Below are positions 23,250 through 33,367 of a stretch of 64,000 nt of DNA, piece after piece. The position numbers were made by a program, and so were the translations under genes. Source of the stretch: Spirometra erinaceieuropaei (lineage: Eukaryota > Platyhelminthes > Cestoda > Diphyllobothriidea > Diphyllobothriidae). The notes under the pieces were generated by a model. It worked only from the letters and a program-made list of their open reading frames with translations. It searched no databases and was not told the origin of the DNA. The stretch covers positions 1,728,684 through 1,792,683 of the forward strand of contig CACRXP010000012.1 of NCBI GenBank assembly GCA_902702965.1. Reading direction: 5' to 3'. Numbering within the stretch: position 1 is the first letter of the stretch; every line of letters begins with the position of its first letter.

Positions 23250-24302
23250 CAGTGGGTTGGCTAACTCATGGAATTTCAACAGAAATTCCGAAACGCGTTT
23301 CCGTTTCGAGGAGATTAATTAAGCAGGGTCGTAAAACCAATCATCGTGCAACATAATCCTATAATAATTCAGCTACCCCAGGATGTCGGCTTTCGAACAA
23401 ACGTCTTTTTGGCTGCATCCAAAAACCATACTCCGTAAAGAAATCCAACATAAGTAGCATGCATTTTTTTCATTGATTTTCGATACCTTTAAAGATTCAA
23501 TTATATTTAATGGAAAACATGCATAAAAATATTCATTCGTCTGCAAATTCAGTGGAAAATTACGTCTTCTTTTAATTTTACAGTCGAACGAAGGGAATAA
23601 TTCGGTTTTAAAAGTTTCCAATTGTGGGAGTTTTTAATACCGTGAAATACCCCTTCATAAAACGTCATGTCGCTGCATTTACCAATGTGGTTTGTAAAGT
23701 AACAATGTGGCCCAAATCCACTGCTTAATTTTATGAATCCCATACAACCTCCTTAATAGCATAGAGAAGTGTATGAATTTCCGTACTCGGAAATTATGCG
23801 GATTGTAGTCTGGGAAGTCTGAATGCAGGTGTAGCGCAGATTGGGTTCAAAATTATTCGGGAAATGGAAAACTTTCATAAAAACGAAGTTTGCTCTTCCT
23901 TCAAGTGTGAAATTGAAAGAAGACGTAATTTTCTAATGAATTTGCAAAACAATGAATTTGAACAAGGCACAAGGTCGTCGCAAGATGCCTCCAGGGAAAA
24001 CATTGTTTCAAAAGAATGAATATTTTTATGCATGTTTTCCATTAAATATAATTGAATCTTTAAAGGCATCGAAAATCAATGAAAAAAATGCATGCTACTT
24101 ATGTTGGATTTCTTTACGGAGTATGGTTTTTGGATGCAGCCAAAAAGACGTTTGTTCGAAAGCCGACATCCTGGGGTAGCTGAATTATTATAGGATTATG
24201 TTGCACGATGATTGGTTTTACGACCCTGCTTAATTAATCTCCTCGAAACGGAAATGCATTTCGAAATTTCTGTTGAGATTTCATGAGTCAGCCCACTTAC
24301 TG
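23250..24302. mobile_element. Foldback (MITE-like) DNA element A, TA-flanked
   Basis: Begins CAGTGGGTTGGCTAACTCAT and ends with its inverted counterpart (ATGAGTCAGCCCACTTACTG), with TA on both sides. The two arms, 23250 to about 23600 and about 23960-24302, are nearly identical inverted repeats: a decoy open frame of about 60 codons (NEYFYACFPLNIIESLK and onward) appears in both arms with about one change. No transposase is present. TA target and CAGT ends suggest mobilisation by a Tc1/mariner-type transposase. At least five relatives lie at 51-61 kb. Confidence 0.85.
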
Positions 24303-24304
24303 TA

Positions 24305-27106
24305 AACTTCACTGCGCCGTGAGTGGGCCAAGCCAGTTACTGCTCTGGTATTCGCATAGTAATTCAGCCAATTTAATCCGCTCTAGAGAAACTAGCAAAC
24401 GTGTAGATGCACGCTGGGGAGGTCTGAGTAGGCAACCTTTTGGAGAATCGACGACCTATCAAAACGTTCCGCATGTAGGCCAGTTCGTTCACCAGGTATC
24501 CGCAAAGCACCATCTTCCAGCTCCATTGTCTGGGCAGAGAATCTATCTGTGTTTCCTGCTAAGAGAACCCGATGCGCTATGGGCAGTGTATGGAACATTC
24601 GGCTGCTTGTGAACACGGAATTGCTCATTTTAAATCTTACCATGTTGGAAAGCAGAATAAATTTTTATAGAGAGAGCGGTGTTCATTGGCTAGGGTCTCC
24701 TTGGCTATCCGTACAATCAATCGTCAATTAGCCAAGCTAGAGTATCCCTGTTCTCTGTGAGCGGATGGCAAAGAGTTTGGATATCTCTATCGTTTCAGAG
24801 CCGTGTAAACGGCATCTCATGTGTTCCGAAAAGTGTAAGCAGTAAATGGTCCCCTTTTTAAGTTTTCATACATTCCTATAATACATTTATTTTTATAGTG
24901 TGAATAAAGACAAAAACGTCCGGGATAATCGATGTTGTGAGGAAGTGCTCAAAGCCTCGGAAGTTAGCTTGGGGCCTTTTTCGGCAGCCCAGTGAAACAC
25001 TGGTACCTGGGTTAGATGTTAACTTTTTCATGCCTCATGCATTCCTTAGAGGCAAATTCATAATGCACCATTGTCTGGATTGCAGTGAATGGCTCAGCTG
25101 TATAAGATGATTTCGACAAATTCTCGTCCTGTATAGAGACTTACATAGTGAGCAGGCATTAATGCCCGTGCATTGTAAAATTTGGTTGCAATATGCATTC
25201 GGAAAGAAATAAAAGCGTTTTGCACAAAATCTACATCACCAACAGCAACAACACCGATTAAGACACATCCGTCCAATGCTGAACCTTGCGCAGTAGGGCC
25301 TAAGGGTGGTGCAAAACGACTGAATGACTGACAAAGCAGAGAAAATCCAGGGTTTTGCCGGTCGCTATCAAACCAATCTACAATTTTCAAGTGAGAGGGA
25401 CTATGTTGCTACTCGCATTGAGGACTCAACAATGCTACCGCAGAAGTCGTAGACCCTAGAGGACAGAGGAGAGCACATCAAGGTTACCCTCAAGCGCTCA
25501 CCCATGGTTACTGTAAAAGCCACTAGCCAAATTCCTTAGCTGGACACTAATGTCGAACTGGATCGTAAGTCTTCATTACAAGGAAAGATCTAGGCAAGAG
25601 ACAGTTGTTCTGCGGAGAAGCGATGGAAATCGAAACAATCTCAGTTGAATTTGACAAGTGCTAAAGCCAAAAAAACTTAATACAGTTTTCTAACTGTAGT
25701 GCATTATCCGGTTCTTCTATTGCACGCTACGATTTGAGATCACCTGCCCTATCGCAGTCCACTCCGTTTGGGCAGTTGATATCTCTTAAAAAAAATAATA
25801 GGGTCATTTGTAGAACGTTTCCCTGCGTACACCGATTGCGAACAGATGCCCCGTCCAACTTGGCATTAGCATTACACATATGCTGAAATCTCCTATGAAA
25901 AATCATATAGCAATGCGAGAAGCTTCCCCATCACACTCGTTTAGCATAATTGAAGTATGAACCACCGACATCGATAACTGTCCACAGCTTCTCAGCGCAC
26001 AGTGCATAATTTACTCAATGATTAATCCACCACTGAGAATTTTTGTGCAAGACTGACTTGCTACTTAACTGTGTGAGGTAGTATCAAATATCTGTCTGTT
26101 CGACGGCTTGGGAGACTGCAACCGATAGCCTGCCTCAGTAGACTCTAGAGTTTATAACACGTTGGGCATTTTCGCTTCAACACTGCCTTCTTGTCCACGT
26201 AGTCAGTTTGTAGGAATTTGTAGGAATTCAGGACCAAAGATCATGAGCGATAAATAAATGAGCAAGTGAAAACTGGACAGTAAGGAGTTGCAGCCAAAGA
26301 CAGTTATCAGTTGACTGTAATGGTGGTTAAATGTGCAAATTGGTCCTATTAAGGGCCTGATATGCTTAACCAAACGCAGAGCACTTACAGAGACATTTTG
26401 GTATCGCGAACTCTCGGCCTTCTATTTGGCCACGCTCCATGTTCTCACACATAAAACCCTGACTTCAGTAAGATTCGCCTGATTGCTGTATTTGTTGACT
26501 TTAAGCGTAAGCACATGTTGAGCAGTCTAACCGAGTTTGTCCTGATTCCCATGAATATGATAAGGCAAGCTCATCTGCATGTAAGGCCGGGTCGATGAAT
26601 CTCATCAAATCTGTTTTTGTGATTTTCTCATTGGATGTGAGCGAAGATATATAACACTGAATTGTCAGAGTTTATTTGATGAGGTCTTATCAGTCCTTTA
26701 CATTTGGGCAGGTATTTTCTTACCGCGGACCCTGATCTAAATTCCAACGTAAATGCATATCTCGATGTGTATGGAAGACGCATGGTTTTGTAGTGGGGTC
26801 ACAACTTTTGAGAAAATGCCGTCCGGAGCGGAGAGTTAAATAGGACTTAATTGTTTCCATTCGTCTGATACTGCACTTAACGTGAATGTCATGGTAATGA
26901 TCGTGTCGGTACTCCCCTATTCGATTTCGTCATGAGGTCCTATTGAATAATTTTTAACGTCAGTATTGATCTCGCATGTGCCGGGATGTTTACAGTAACT
27001 GACTGACGGTGACAACAGGCCAAGATGACGAAGTTTTGAGTTGTGCGTCCAAACTACCATGTCACCAAAATGAAAAAAAGCATTTACTTTGTTAGGAGGC
27101 ACTTGT
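24305..27106. other. No recognised gene
   Basis: Unique-looking DNA with only short frames (24283-24612, minus 25390-25094, minus 27102-26917). None resembles a known protein and no repeat copies were recognised. Confidence 0.35.
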
Positions 27107-27109
27107 AAG

Positions 27110-27318
27110 TGATAAACCCATTAGTTGGGCACAGTAAGTAGGCTATCCGAGAAACTAAGATAGAAGTATCCCAACAGTTACAAACTAGTAAATAAGAACA
27201 AAGTCGTCAGCAGGTAAAAGTGCACGTGGTAGTTCTTTGTCTCATTCAAAGTTGTGCCAAGTTCTTTAATAAGCGTATTGTAACTGATTAAAACGAAACG
27301 GACTTAAATGTCACTACA
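27110..27318 (-). repeat. LTR (3' LTR of the Ty3/gypsy remnant)
   Basis: A 209-bp direct repeat of 30104-30312 with three mismatches by my count. On the minus strand it starts TGTAGTGACATTTAAG and ends TTTATCA, giving the usual TG..CA ends. Immediately upstream on the minus strand is a polypurine tract (AGGAGGGGGA, 27337-27328), as expected before a 3' LTR. Confidence 0.9.
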
Positions 27319-27386
27319 ATAATCCCCCTCCTAGGAGAACGGAGTTTAAAAAAAATTATTGTTAATAGAAGGAAAAGGTGGGGGTG

Positions 27387-28301
27387 TTATACATATTGTA
27401 CAAGTTGGTAACGGTCGAGAAAACGGACATGACGAACGCTGCGCGTAAGGGGAGGAGTCTGTGGAATGAGGGAAGAGGCAAGGTTATTGGGCGTAAGTGG
27501 AGTCTGGGAAATAGCAAGTGCCAATGTGCTGAGTAGAGGTTGTCCGGTTGGGGACGTTGAAAAAAGTACGGTATAAGCCGCCTTCAAGCGATCGATTGAG
27601 ACCACGTCGGTGCGGCCTCCACGGTCAATTGTAAAATGTTTGTCCGTGCGAGATAGTACTCGAAATGAGCCGTCGTAGGGCTGTTTTAGTGGCCGACGAA
27701 CGCCATCTACGCGGACAAATACAAAAGAACATGTTAGTAGGTTCGGGTCGATGTACGCCTTACTTGTTGGAGCACGTGGAGGAGTGGTTCGAAGATGAGT
27801 CATGGCTTGGCGTAATTTTTGCACATAATCGTTGGGGTTCAAGTCGGCTGAGCTTTGAGAGTACCCGAAAAAATCCCCGGGAATCCGTAAGGTAGTGCCG
27901 TAGACAAGTTCGGCAGCGGAACACTCCAGGTCGGGCTTGAATGCGGTACGGATACCGAGCATGACCAAAGGCAGATGCTCGCTCCAATGGGAGGGGTTGT
28001 TATGAGCTCGGAGCGAGGCTTTCAGTTGCCGACGGAAACGCTCTACTAAGCCGTTGGATGAGGGGTAATATGCTGTCGTGCGTATGCGAAAACATCCGAG
28101 GAGGTCGGTAAGGTTGGTAAAAAGTCTAGACCCCAATTGCTGCCCTCGATCGGTGTTAATAGTTGAGGGGGCGCCATAATGAGAGAGCGAGTGTTCCAAA
28201 AAGGCATGAGCAATGGAATCCGCAGTTATGTTAGGTATGGGAGTTGCAATGGGCCAACGAGTAAATCGGTCAATCGCAGTAGGTAAGTAGTTGCAACCAC
28301 G
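27387..28301 (-). pseudogene. Ty3/gypsy integrase, C-terminal segment (after LINE insertion)
   Basis: The minus-strand frame entering at 28301 contains YLPTAIDRFTRWP (central integrase), then HYGAPSTINTDRGQQ with a catalytic Asp, then YYPSSNGLVERFRRQLKASL with the conserved Glu, and a C-terminal tail with PYDGSFRVLSR, the chromodomain-proximal GPY-like region. Its frame stays open to a stop at 27387. The Met at 28199 is internal, not a start. The upstream part of the domain lies beyond the LINE at 30044-30103. Confidence 0.92.
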
Positions 28302-28309
28302 AGATGTTG

Positions 28310-30035
28310 AGAGAGAGAGGAGAGGAAATTTGAGAGAGAGAGAGAGAGGAAATGCGCTTTATTTTGAAATCGTAAGTTCAAAATTTTCAGCAAAAAATTG
28401 GCTCCATTCACTGTGGGTAGTAAATAAGTTAAGAGATTATTCAACAGTCAAAGAAACGATTATTATGGGGATAGTTCAAGTCTGAGCTTCTGTATTTCTG
28501 TCTCTTCGCACGTAAGATAGCGCGCTAGGAATGGCAATACAGAGGCTCGCTAGGCCGATGTGCGACAGGGTATAAGACGGAAGTTGCGGCGCATCGGGCG
28601 GGAAGACTTGGCAGCCATAAGATCGGAATGTAGGGGATGGGCAACGTCATCTAGAATTCGACCAGCAAATTGCTTGACCGCATTGAAGTGTCGTTGTAAG
28701 ATTGTGTCAACTAAAAAAATATGAGAAACGCCAGCAGCAGAAGAGAGCATGCGAAGGATTCGTTTCAAAATTAAAAGATCCTTTTTTAACAGAGCAGGAA
28801 AAACGACAGGAGAACAGTATAGGATAAGAGGAAGAATGCAGGCATCAATGAATCGCCAGACTAAGGGTTGAGGTGTGTAGTAGGAACGCAAACGACGAAT
28901 GTAATAAAGGAGTTTCCGAACTTTAATAAATATGGACTCAATATGGAGGGAAAAGGAAAGATTTGAGGACAAAGTAACGCCGAGATACCTGAAAGAGGAT
29001 ACCTCATTAGGAAGAATGTCAGAGGAATCAGGGTTAGGAGAGGGCCGCAGTCGAAAAATACACTGAACGGATTTTGGGTTGTTAATTAGGAGACCATTTT
29101 CCTCCGACCACGCTAGGACATGGTTTAGGCCATCCTTTAGAGGCCGGAGGTGTGTCTGACTTTTGAGAGGGTGTCCAACAACCACATCGTCAGCATACTT
29201 GATCAGAAGACAGTCATTAGGGGACCTGAGATCATCAGTGTGGAGGGAGAAAAGGTGAGGGGATAGAATGGAACCTTGAAGAACACCGCAGTCATTGGGA
29301 AGGGTCGAAGATTTTCGCTTGCCAGATTGGACAAATTGGGTGCGGAAGCTAAAATAATCGCTCAGCCAAGAGACGACCCAGCCTGGAGAGCCACATGCGG
29401 AGGTTTTGGAAAGGAGAAGAGGACGCGGGACGGTATTGAAGGCGGAGGAGTAATCCAGAAAAGCGCACGCATACTCGCGGCAACCCTTGTCTAATGCTTT
29501 TAGAGCAGAGTGGACCACAAGAGCGACAGCATCTAAAGTACTCCGTTTAGCTTTGTATGCAAATTGTAAGGGGTCGGAAAAACTGGAAGAAAAAGGCTTA
29601 ATGATATCTAGGGCAACTCTTTCAGCAAGCTTTAGTATTGCAGAGGAGCAGGCAATTGGGCGAAAAGATTTAGGACCAAAGTTAGCAGGCTTTTTAGGGA
29701 TGGGAGTAATTCTCACTGTACGCCAGGCGTTGGGAATCTTGGACTCCATGAAAGACATATTGATTAGGTGCGCTAAAATAGGGGCTATCTGAGAACTGCA
29801 AGATTTAAGAAGAAAAGGCGAGACACCATCCGGTCCGGCAGCTGTTGATCCACGGACCTTTTTAAGGTGTTTCTCTACTGTTGCCAAAGACACGGGTTGG
29901 AATGCACTCGGTGATAGGGGAATGTCTTCTAAGGGAAGATGGGAGTCATTGTGACTAAATATAAAAATTTTATTTAGGGAGTCTAAATCTGCATCCACAT
30001 GCATCAGCGTGTTGCGATGACCAGTGAGACGCTTA
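28310..30035 (-). mobile_element. LINE family A, 5'-truncated, inserted in the integrase
   Basis: The 1,726-bp insert is bounded by an 8-bp target duplication read on the plus strand as AGATGTTG (28302-28309 and 30036-30043). It starts inside the LINE ORF2 and ends with AATAAAGC..CATTTCC and CT-rich repeats, the same 3' end as the copy at 6900-9559. Truncated 5' end, target duplication and simple-repeat tail are the normal outcome of target-primed reverse transcription. Confidence 0.95.
28550..30004 (-). CDS. LINE family A reverse transcriptase, near-intact ORF2 fragment
   Basis: 484 codons open on the minus strand. Blocks in order: RGSTAAGPDGVSPFLLKSCS, FGPKSFRPIACSSAILKLAE, CAFLDYSSAFNTVPRP, CGVLQGSILSPHLFSLHTDD, LLIKYADDVVVG (catalytic YADD intact), LLINNPKSVQCIFRL and SSFRYLGVTLSSNLSFSLH. 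The frame is open upstream to the insert boundary at 30035, so Met at 30004 is internal; the endonuclease was lost by 5' truncation. A TAG at 28550-28552 cuts a short tail that the other copy reads through. It serves as an enzyme relic inside the gypsy integrase. Confidence 0.93.
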   Translation of the reverse strand: MHVDADLDSLNKIFIFSHNDSHLPLEDIPLSPSAFQPVSLATVEKHLKKVRGSTAAGPDGVSPFLLKSCSSQIAPILAHLINMSFMESKIPNAWRTVRITPIPKKPANFGPKSFRPIACSSAILKLAERVALDIIKPFSSSFSDPLQFAYKAKRSTLDAVALVVHSALKALDKGCREYACAFLDYSSAFNTVPRPLLLSKTSACGSPGWVVSWLSDYFSFRTQFVQSGKRKSSTLPNDCGVLQGSILSPHLFSLHTDDLRSPNDCLLIKYADDVVVGHPLKSQTHLRPLKDGLNHVLAWSEENGLLINNPKSVQCIFRLRPSPNPDSSDILPNEVSSFRYLGVTLSSNLSFSLHIESIFIKVRKLLYYIRRLRSYYTPQPLVWRFIDACILPLILYCSPVVFPALLKKDLLILKRILRMLSSAAGVSHIFLVDTILQRHFNAVKQFAGRILDDVAHPLHSDLMAAKSSRPMRRNFRLIPCRTSA

Positions 30036-30043
30036 AGATGTTG

Positions 30044-30103
30044 GAAAAGGACCTACCAGATCTATATGGACATGTGCAAAACGTGCGTCGGGCGCGAGAA
30101 AAG
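30044..30103 (-). pseudogene. Ty3/gypsy integrase segment before the LINE insertion
   Basis: Minus-strand codons read FAHVHIDLVGPFP, the first catalytic-Asp region of Ty3/gypsy integrase. The coding stretch is cut by the LINE on one side and abuts the 5' LTR on the other. Confidence 0.85.
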
Positions 30104-30312
30104 TGATAAACCCATTAGTTGGGCACAGTAAGTAGGCTATCCGAGAAACTAAGATAGAAGTATCCCAACAGTTACAAACTAGTTAATAAGAACAAAGTCG
30201 TCAGCAGGTAAAAGTGCACGTGGTAGTTCTTTGTCTCATTCAAAGTTGTGCCAAGTTCTTTACTAAGCGTATTGTAACTGATTAAAACGAAACGGACTTA
30301 AATGTCACTGCA
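30104..30312 (-). repeat. LTR (5' LTR of the Ty3/gypsy remnant)
   Basis: Direct repeat of 27110-27318; the three differences I see are T/A, C/A and G/A changes near the middle and right end. Integrase codons follow it directly instead of a primer-binding site. Confidence 0.9.
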
Positions 30313-30584
30313 CACCCTTGGTAAGGGGAAGCTTAAGTTGGTATTGTCACACAGCTCTCGAATTCAACTTCTGAATGCTGAGCGGAATGTTCGTAGATTT
30401 GCATTACTGAGTTGCCTTGATTGGAGCACTGGTTTGTATGCGGTAGAACTGATTCAAGCCTGATGGTGAATATGCAGAATGAAGGAAAGTCGTGATCTGC
30501 CGCAATCGGAAATGCGTGCAGCGACCGGGTTAGGAGACACTCATCCGGCCGTCCCTTCATGATCAGTCTGGAGTTCACGAAGGC

Positions 30585-30690
30585 AGTCGATATCGGCCAA
30601 CAGTGTATGCTGAAATAAGTACTGATAAGAATAAGGGAGACTGGAATGGCCATTTCTGGCTTATTAGCTGTCATCAGCGAGCTTTATGCA
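30585..30690 (-). repeat. SINE body fragment
   Basis: On the minus strand CAGCTAATAAGCCAGAAATG followed by GCCATTCCAGTCTCCCTT matches the middle of the SINE at 31370-31430 and 56245-56290. The tRNA-like head is absent. Confidence 0.6.
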
Positions 30691-30899
30691 AACCAGGGTT
30701 TGCAGAAAATGTGATTTGCACCCGGCATCTTTGGTTAATGAGTTGAGTGGTTAACCACTGTCTTGGCGGTTCTGATCGGGAATATGAACTATGCTGGAAG
30801 TGCGCCCACCGATCCATTTACGGGACATGGTCGTCATGTGGTGCCATGACGATCAGTCTAGAGCCGACAAAGTCAGTCATCTGGTGAACATCAACAGAT

Positions 30900-31066
30900 G
30901 CTGAAGGGGGACTGGAATGTCTGTTCCCGGCTTTTTGGCCGTCGTTAGTCAGCCATACCGAATACCGAGGTGGGCAACATTTGGGACTCGATCCCTCGAC
31001 CCGTCAGTTAGAAGTCCGACGCCTCAAACCACTGAGCCATGGACTCGTTGTCTTGTCCGCTGCGGT
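30900..31066 (-). repeat. SINE head and body, tRNA-Arg-like
   Basis: Minus strand reads ATGGCTCAGTGG (A-box-like), GTCGGACTTCTAACTGACGG and GGGATCGAGTCCC (B-box-like). The order and the CTTCTAA loop resemble a tRNA-Arg(UCU). It is followed by the shared tRNA-unrelated body (GCTGACTAACGACGGCCAAA). No intact tRNA cloverleaf remains. Confidence 0.7.
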
Positions 31067-31084
31067 CGGATGTATAGAATAGTA

Positions 31085-31226
31085 GGTGGGTGCTCACCGA
31101 TCGCGCTACGGAATCCAATCGTCCCATTATGCCTTGAGGCTTCTTATCGAGCCCCGCCAGAAGCTGCTCAACAGCGTGTGACATAGGCAGAATAAGTGAG
31201 TTCTCTAGCGCAATCGGTGAGCACCC
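31085..31226. repeat. Two SINE 3' tails in inverted orientation
   Basis: GGGTGCTCACCGATCGCGCTA-type sequence at 31088-31108 is inverted at 31206-31226 (20 of 21 positions). Both arms match the SINE tail seen at 31505-31530. The left arm with the sequence between reads as a minus-strand SINE tail; the right arm is a plus-strand tail. Confidence 0.6.
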
Positions 31227-31261
31227 CTCTGCTATTGTACATACTGATCGTAACCGACATG

Positions 31262-31545
31262 ACAAGTCTGTGACTCAGTGGTTAGGGGCCTTTGTATTTC
31301 TAACTAACAGGTCGCGGAATCGAGCCCCAGGTGTTCCACACTTCGGGGTTGGGCATGGTTGGCTGACAACGGCAAATGAGCCAGAAATAGCCATTCCAGT
31401 CTCTCTCGTACTTGTCCGTAATGTCATTCTGCTAATATCATGCGCCGCTGTGCGGGTGCTGGTTGGGCTCGAGAGAAAGCCACAAGGCAAAACAGGACGA
31501 GTGAGTTTCGTAGCGCGGTCGTCAGCGTCCTTGTACCACAACAAA
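31262..31545 (+). mobile_element. tRNA-derived SINE (plus-strand copy)
   Basis: The head has TGACTCAGTGGTTAGG (A box) and GGTCGCGGAATCGAGCCCC (B box), then a body with GTTCCACACTTCGGGGTTGG, AGCCAGAAATAGCCATTCCA, TCATGCGCCGCTGTGCGG and GGTTGGGCTCGAGAGAAAGC. The same order is seen at 56138-56420. It has the usual non-autonomous layout: pol III promoter from a tRNA, then unrelated body. The 3' limit is approximate. Confidence 0.8.
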
Positions 31546-32135
31546 ATATCCTAAAAATCCACGTTCACGGCTAGGAAATTGTCCTGCATTCAAACGCTTT
31601 AGTGGGTGGACGTGCATACTGTTGCCGAAGCATGCTTAATTTCTCGGCCGACTGCCTATTTATAGGACTTTTAAAGAATGCTTCTCAGCTTTAAAGGGTT
31701 GAACAATGTTCAGAGGTGGCTTGGCAGCTTGAGGATGGCCTCAGCTAGCTCGGAGGAGCAGGAGCTAGCCCGAACCGCGCCTTTCGAATTCGGTTTGAAA
31801 GTTTCGAGCTCCGACGGATTTGCCTTTCCCGAGATTTCTGCCGACTGGACGCTCTGAGGGCCTATTTGGATTAAGAAACTGGATCGTAAACAACAATTAC
31901 TCGATCCACACGGAACTTCGACAGGACTTTCTCTGGGACAACCATTCTCTTTCGGACCACTTCTTTTCCAACAGCCCCGCGGGACCCCCTATTCCAAAAA
32001 CGGCTGAGTCGCTTGTTACTTGCTTCATATCGTTCGTCTGGTTAAATAGCTCTTCGAACATCCTTAAAAACTTCTCAGTTTATATACTTGAAAATGGTAG
32101 TCGAAGAAGTGCCTTCGGGATGTTGCTCAGGAAGT
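31546..32135. other. No recognised gene
   Basis: The open frame at 31820-32173 (117 codons) is unrecognised and its end overlaps a tRNA-like sequence. Nothing else is supported. Confidence 0.35.
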
Positions 32136-32210
32136 GCGCCCCAAGTTGGATTCGAACCCGCTCAAGGAGGTGACGCGGGTGGCGTCGTTACCAATGGACT
32201 ACGGACGCGC
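32136..32210 (-). repeat. tRNA-like sequence (SINE head or tRNA relic)
   Basis: Minus strand has GTAGTCCATTGGTAACG (A-box-like) and GCGGGTTCGAATCC with a perfect B box (GGTTCGAATCC). Acceptor-like ends (GCGTCC with GGGGCGC) can pair. The anticodon arm would need a 5-nt loop (GACGC, CACCC, GCGTC) and the T stem has mismatches, so a functional tRNA is unlikely. Confidence 0.5.
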
Positions 32211-32431
32211 AGCAGGCGGGCTAAAAACAATGACCTAATAAACAATGCACATTGTCTAAATGAATGTAACATCGGCTTCCCCATTATCAAATCTTCTGCC
32301 AAACGGGCCAGGAGTTTAGTAACCTTAATGGATGTCAACTACAAGAACGAACATAAAACACATGCGGCATGTTTCAGACTTCTCCAGAAAGTCTTGGAGA
32401 TGGAGAATGAGATAAATACCTAAAAATAGAG

Positions 32432-33367
32432 ATGGAGAAGTTGACGAAACTTCCTCGCCATTCACCCGTAAAGAGAAAGTCGGCGATGTCAGACCCTCAG
32501 AAAACAAAGAGAACATATTCAAGCACAGTCTCATTAACTGGATCAGCCGCCAAGAAAGAAGACTGCCCGTCTAAGGAAGAAATCATAACTGAGAACCGAC
32601 CTCTTGTGCAAGAAAAGAACGGCAGAGAGGGATCTCAGAAAACGCAGAAGCGCCCCGGGGCATCCCGAAAAGAAAAAGCAGGTCAGACTGTTCGTACGAG
32701 AGAGCAGAGTCCACACACAATGCCAGAAAATACCACACTGCCGAAGGATGTACCGTACGACTCGGTTGGTGAGGAACCCTGTGGTAGCTACGCCATCACA
32801 GCTGTCTCTGAGTCAAACGATGACAACGGAAATTGGCGAAATGCTGAACGTGCGTGTAAAAATAAACGTAGGGACTCTCTTCCAGACAGGCATCTCTACC
32901 GAAAACGAAGCATCGTCATAAAGGGAGCTCCTGAGTCCAATTCTTCGATTGCAAAAGAAAGAATCGAACACGATCTCAACCTCTTTCAAACATATTCAAA
33001 TGCCGTCCTTCAGGACGGAGAATGTGCTACCGTGCACAAAGCTTTCCGTCTAGGAAACGCAGATGCGTCGCGTGCAGTACCAAGGCCTCTTAAAATTATT
33101 CTTGCAAATGAAGCCCAGGCCTCACATCTCCTAGAGGGGAGGATGGCCCTTCGTTATTCGCATAAGGAAGTGTTTTTTCAGCCGGATTACGAACCGGCAG
33201 AAAGACACAAGAGGAGGGAGCTCTGGACAGAACTGAAAAGAAGGACAGAAGAGGGGGGCAAGGGGTTGAAAATAAAGGAAGGCAAGATAATACAGATCAA
33301 ACGGTCGTTCCTGTGGCTAACCCCCTTTGTAATCAGGGCCAGTTCTCCCCGAGAAGACGGACACTAA
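32432..33367 (+). CDS. LINE ORF1 protein, 311 aa
   Basis: Intact frame from ATG 32432 (two nearby Met codons) to TAA 33367. The N-terminal 160 residues are basic and low-complexity, rich in K, R, S, T and P. The C-terminal half holds the conserved core: ERIEHDLNLFQTYSNAVL, RPLKIILANEAQASHLLEGR, VFFQPDYEPAERHKRREL and KEGKIIQIKRSFLW. The core is shared with copy 1 ORF1 at about half identity by eye. The likely role is RNA binding in the LINE particle, by position only. It overlaps the ORF2 open frame by about 55 bp. Confidence 0.85.
   Translation: MEKLTKLPRHSPVKRKSAMSDPQKTKRTYSSTVSLTGSAAKKEDCPSKEEIITENRPLVQEKNGREGSQKTQKRPGASRKEKAGQTVRTREQSPHTMPENTTLPKDVPYDSVGEEPCGSYAITAVSESNDDNGNWRNAERACKNKRRDSLPDRHLYRKRSIVIKGAPESNSSIAKERIEHDLNLFQTYSNAVLQDGECATVHKAFRLGNADASRAVPRPLKIILANEAQASHLLEGRMALRYSHKEVFFQPDYEPAERHKRRELWTELKRRTEEGGKGLKIKEGKIIQIKRSFLWLTPFVIRASSPREDGH

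Larger units (their letters stand above)
27110..30312 (-). mobile_element. Ty3/gypsy LTR retrotransposon remnant with nested LINE
   Basis: Two 209-bp LTRs flank integrase sequence only. Between the 5' LTR (30104-30312) and integrase codons at about 30100 there is no primer-binding site, gag, protease, RT or RNase H, so a large internal deletion has occurred. The integrase is split by a family A LINE (28310-30035). No target-site duplication is visible outside the LTRs, so the flanks may be rearranged. The near-identity of the LTRs suggests a fairly recent insertion, with the LINE insertion later still. Confidence 0.9.

Noticed and set aside
23373..24179. Two open frames coding nearly the same peptide (23373-23621 minus and 23952-24179 plus)
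   Set aside because: They are mirror images in the two inverted arms of foldback element A, not a gene pair; a similar shadow appears in element C.
28226..28444. Minus-strand 72-codon frame spanning the LINE tail and integrase
   Set aside because: It crosses the insertion boundary in the wrong frame; the integrase reads in another frame there.
32136..32210. Functional tRNA gene
   Set aside because: The anticodon arm and T stem do not fold properly; better seen as a relic or SINE head.
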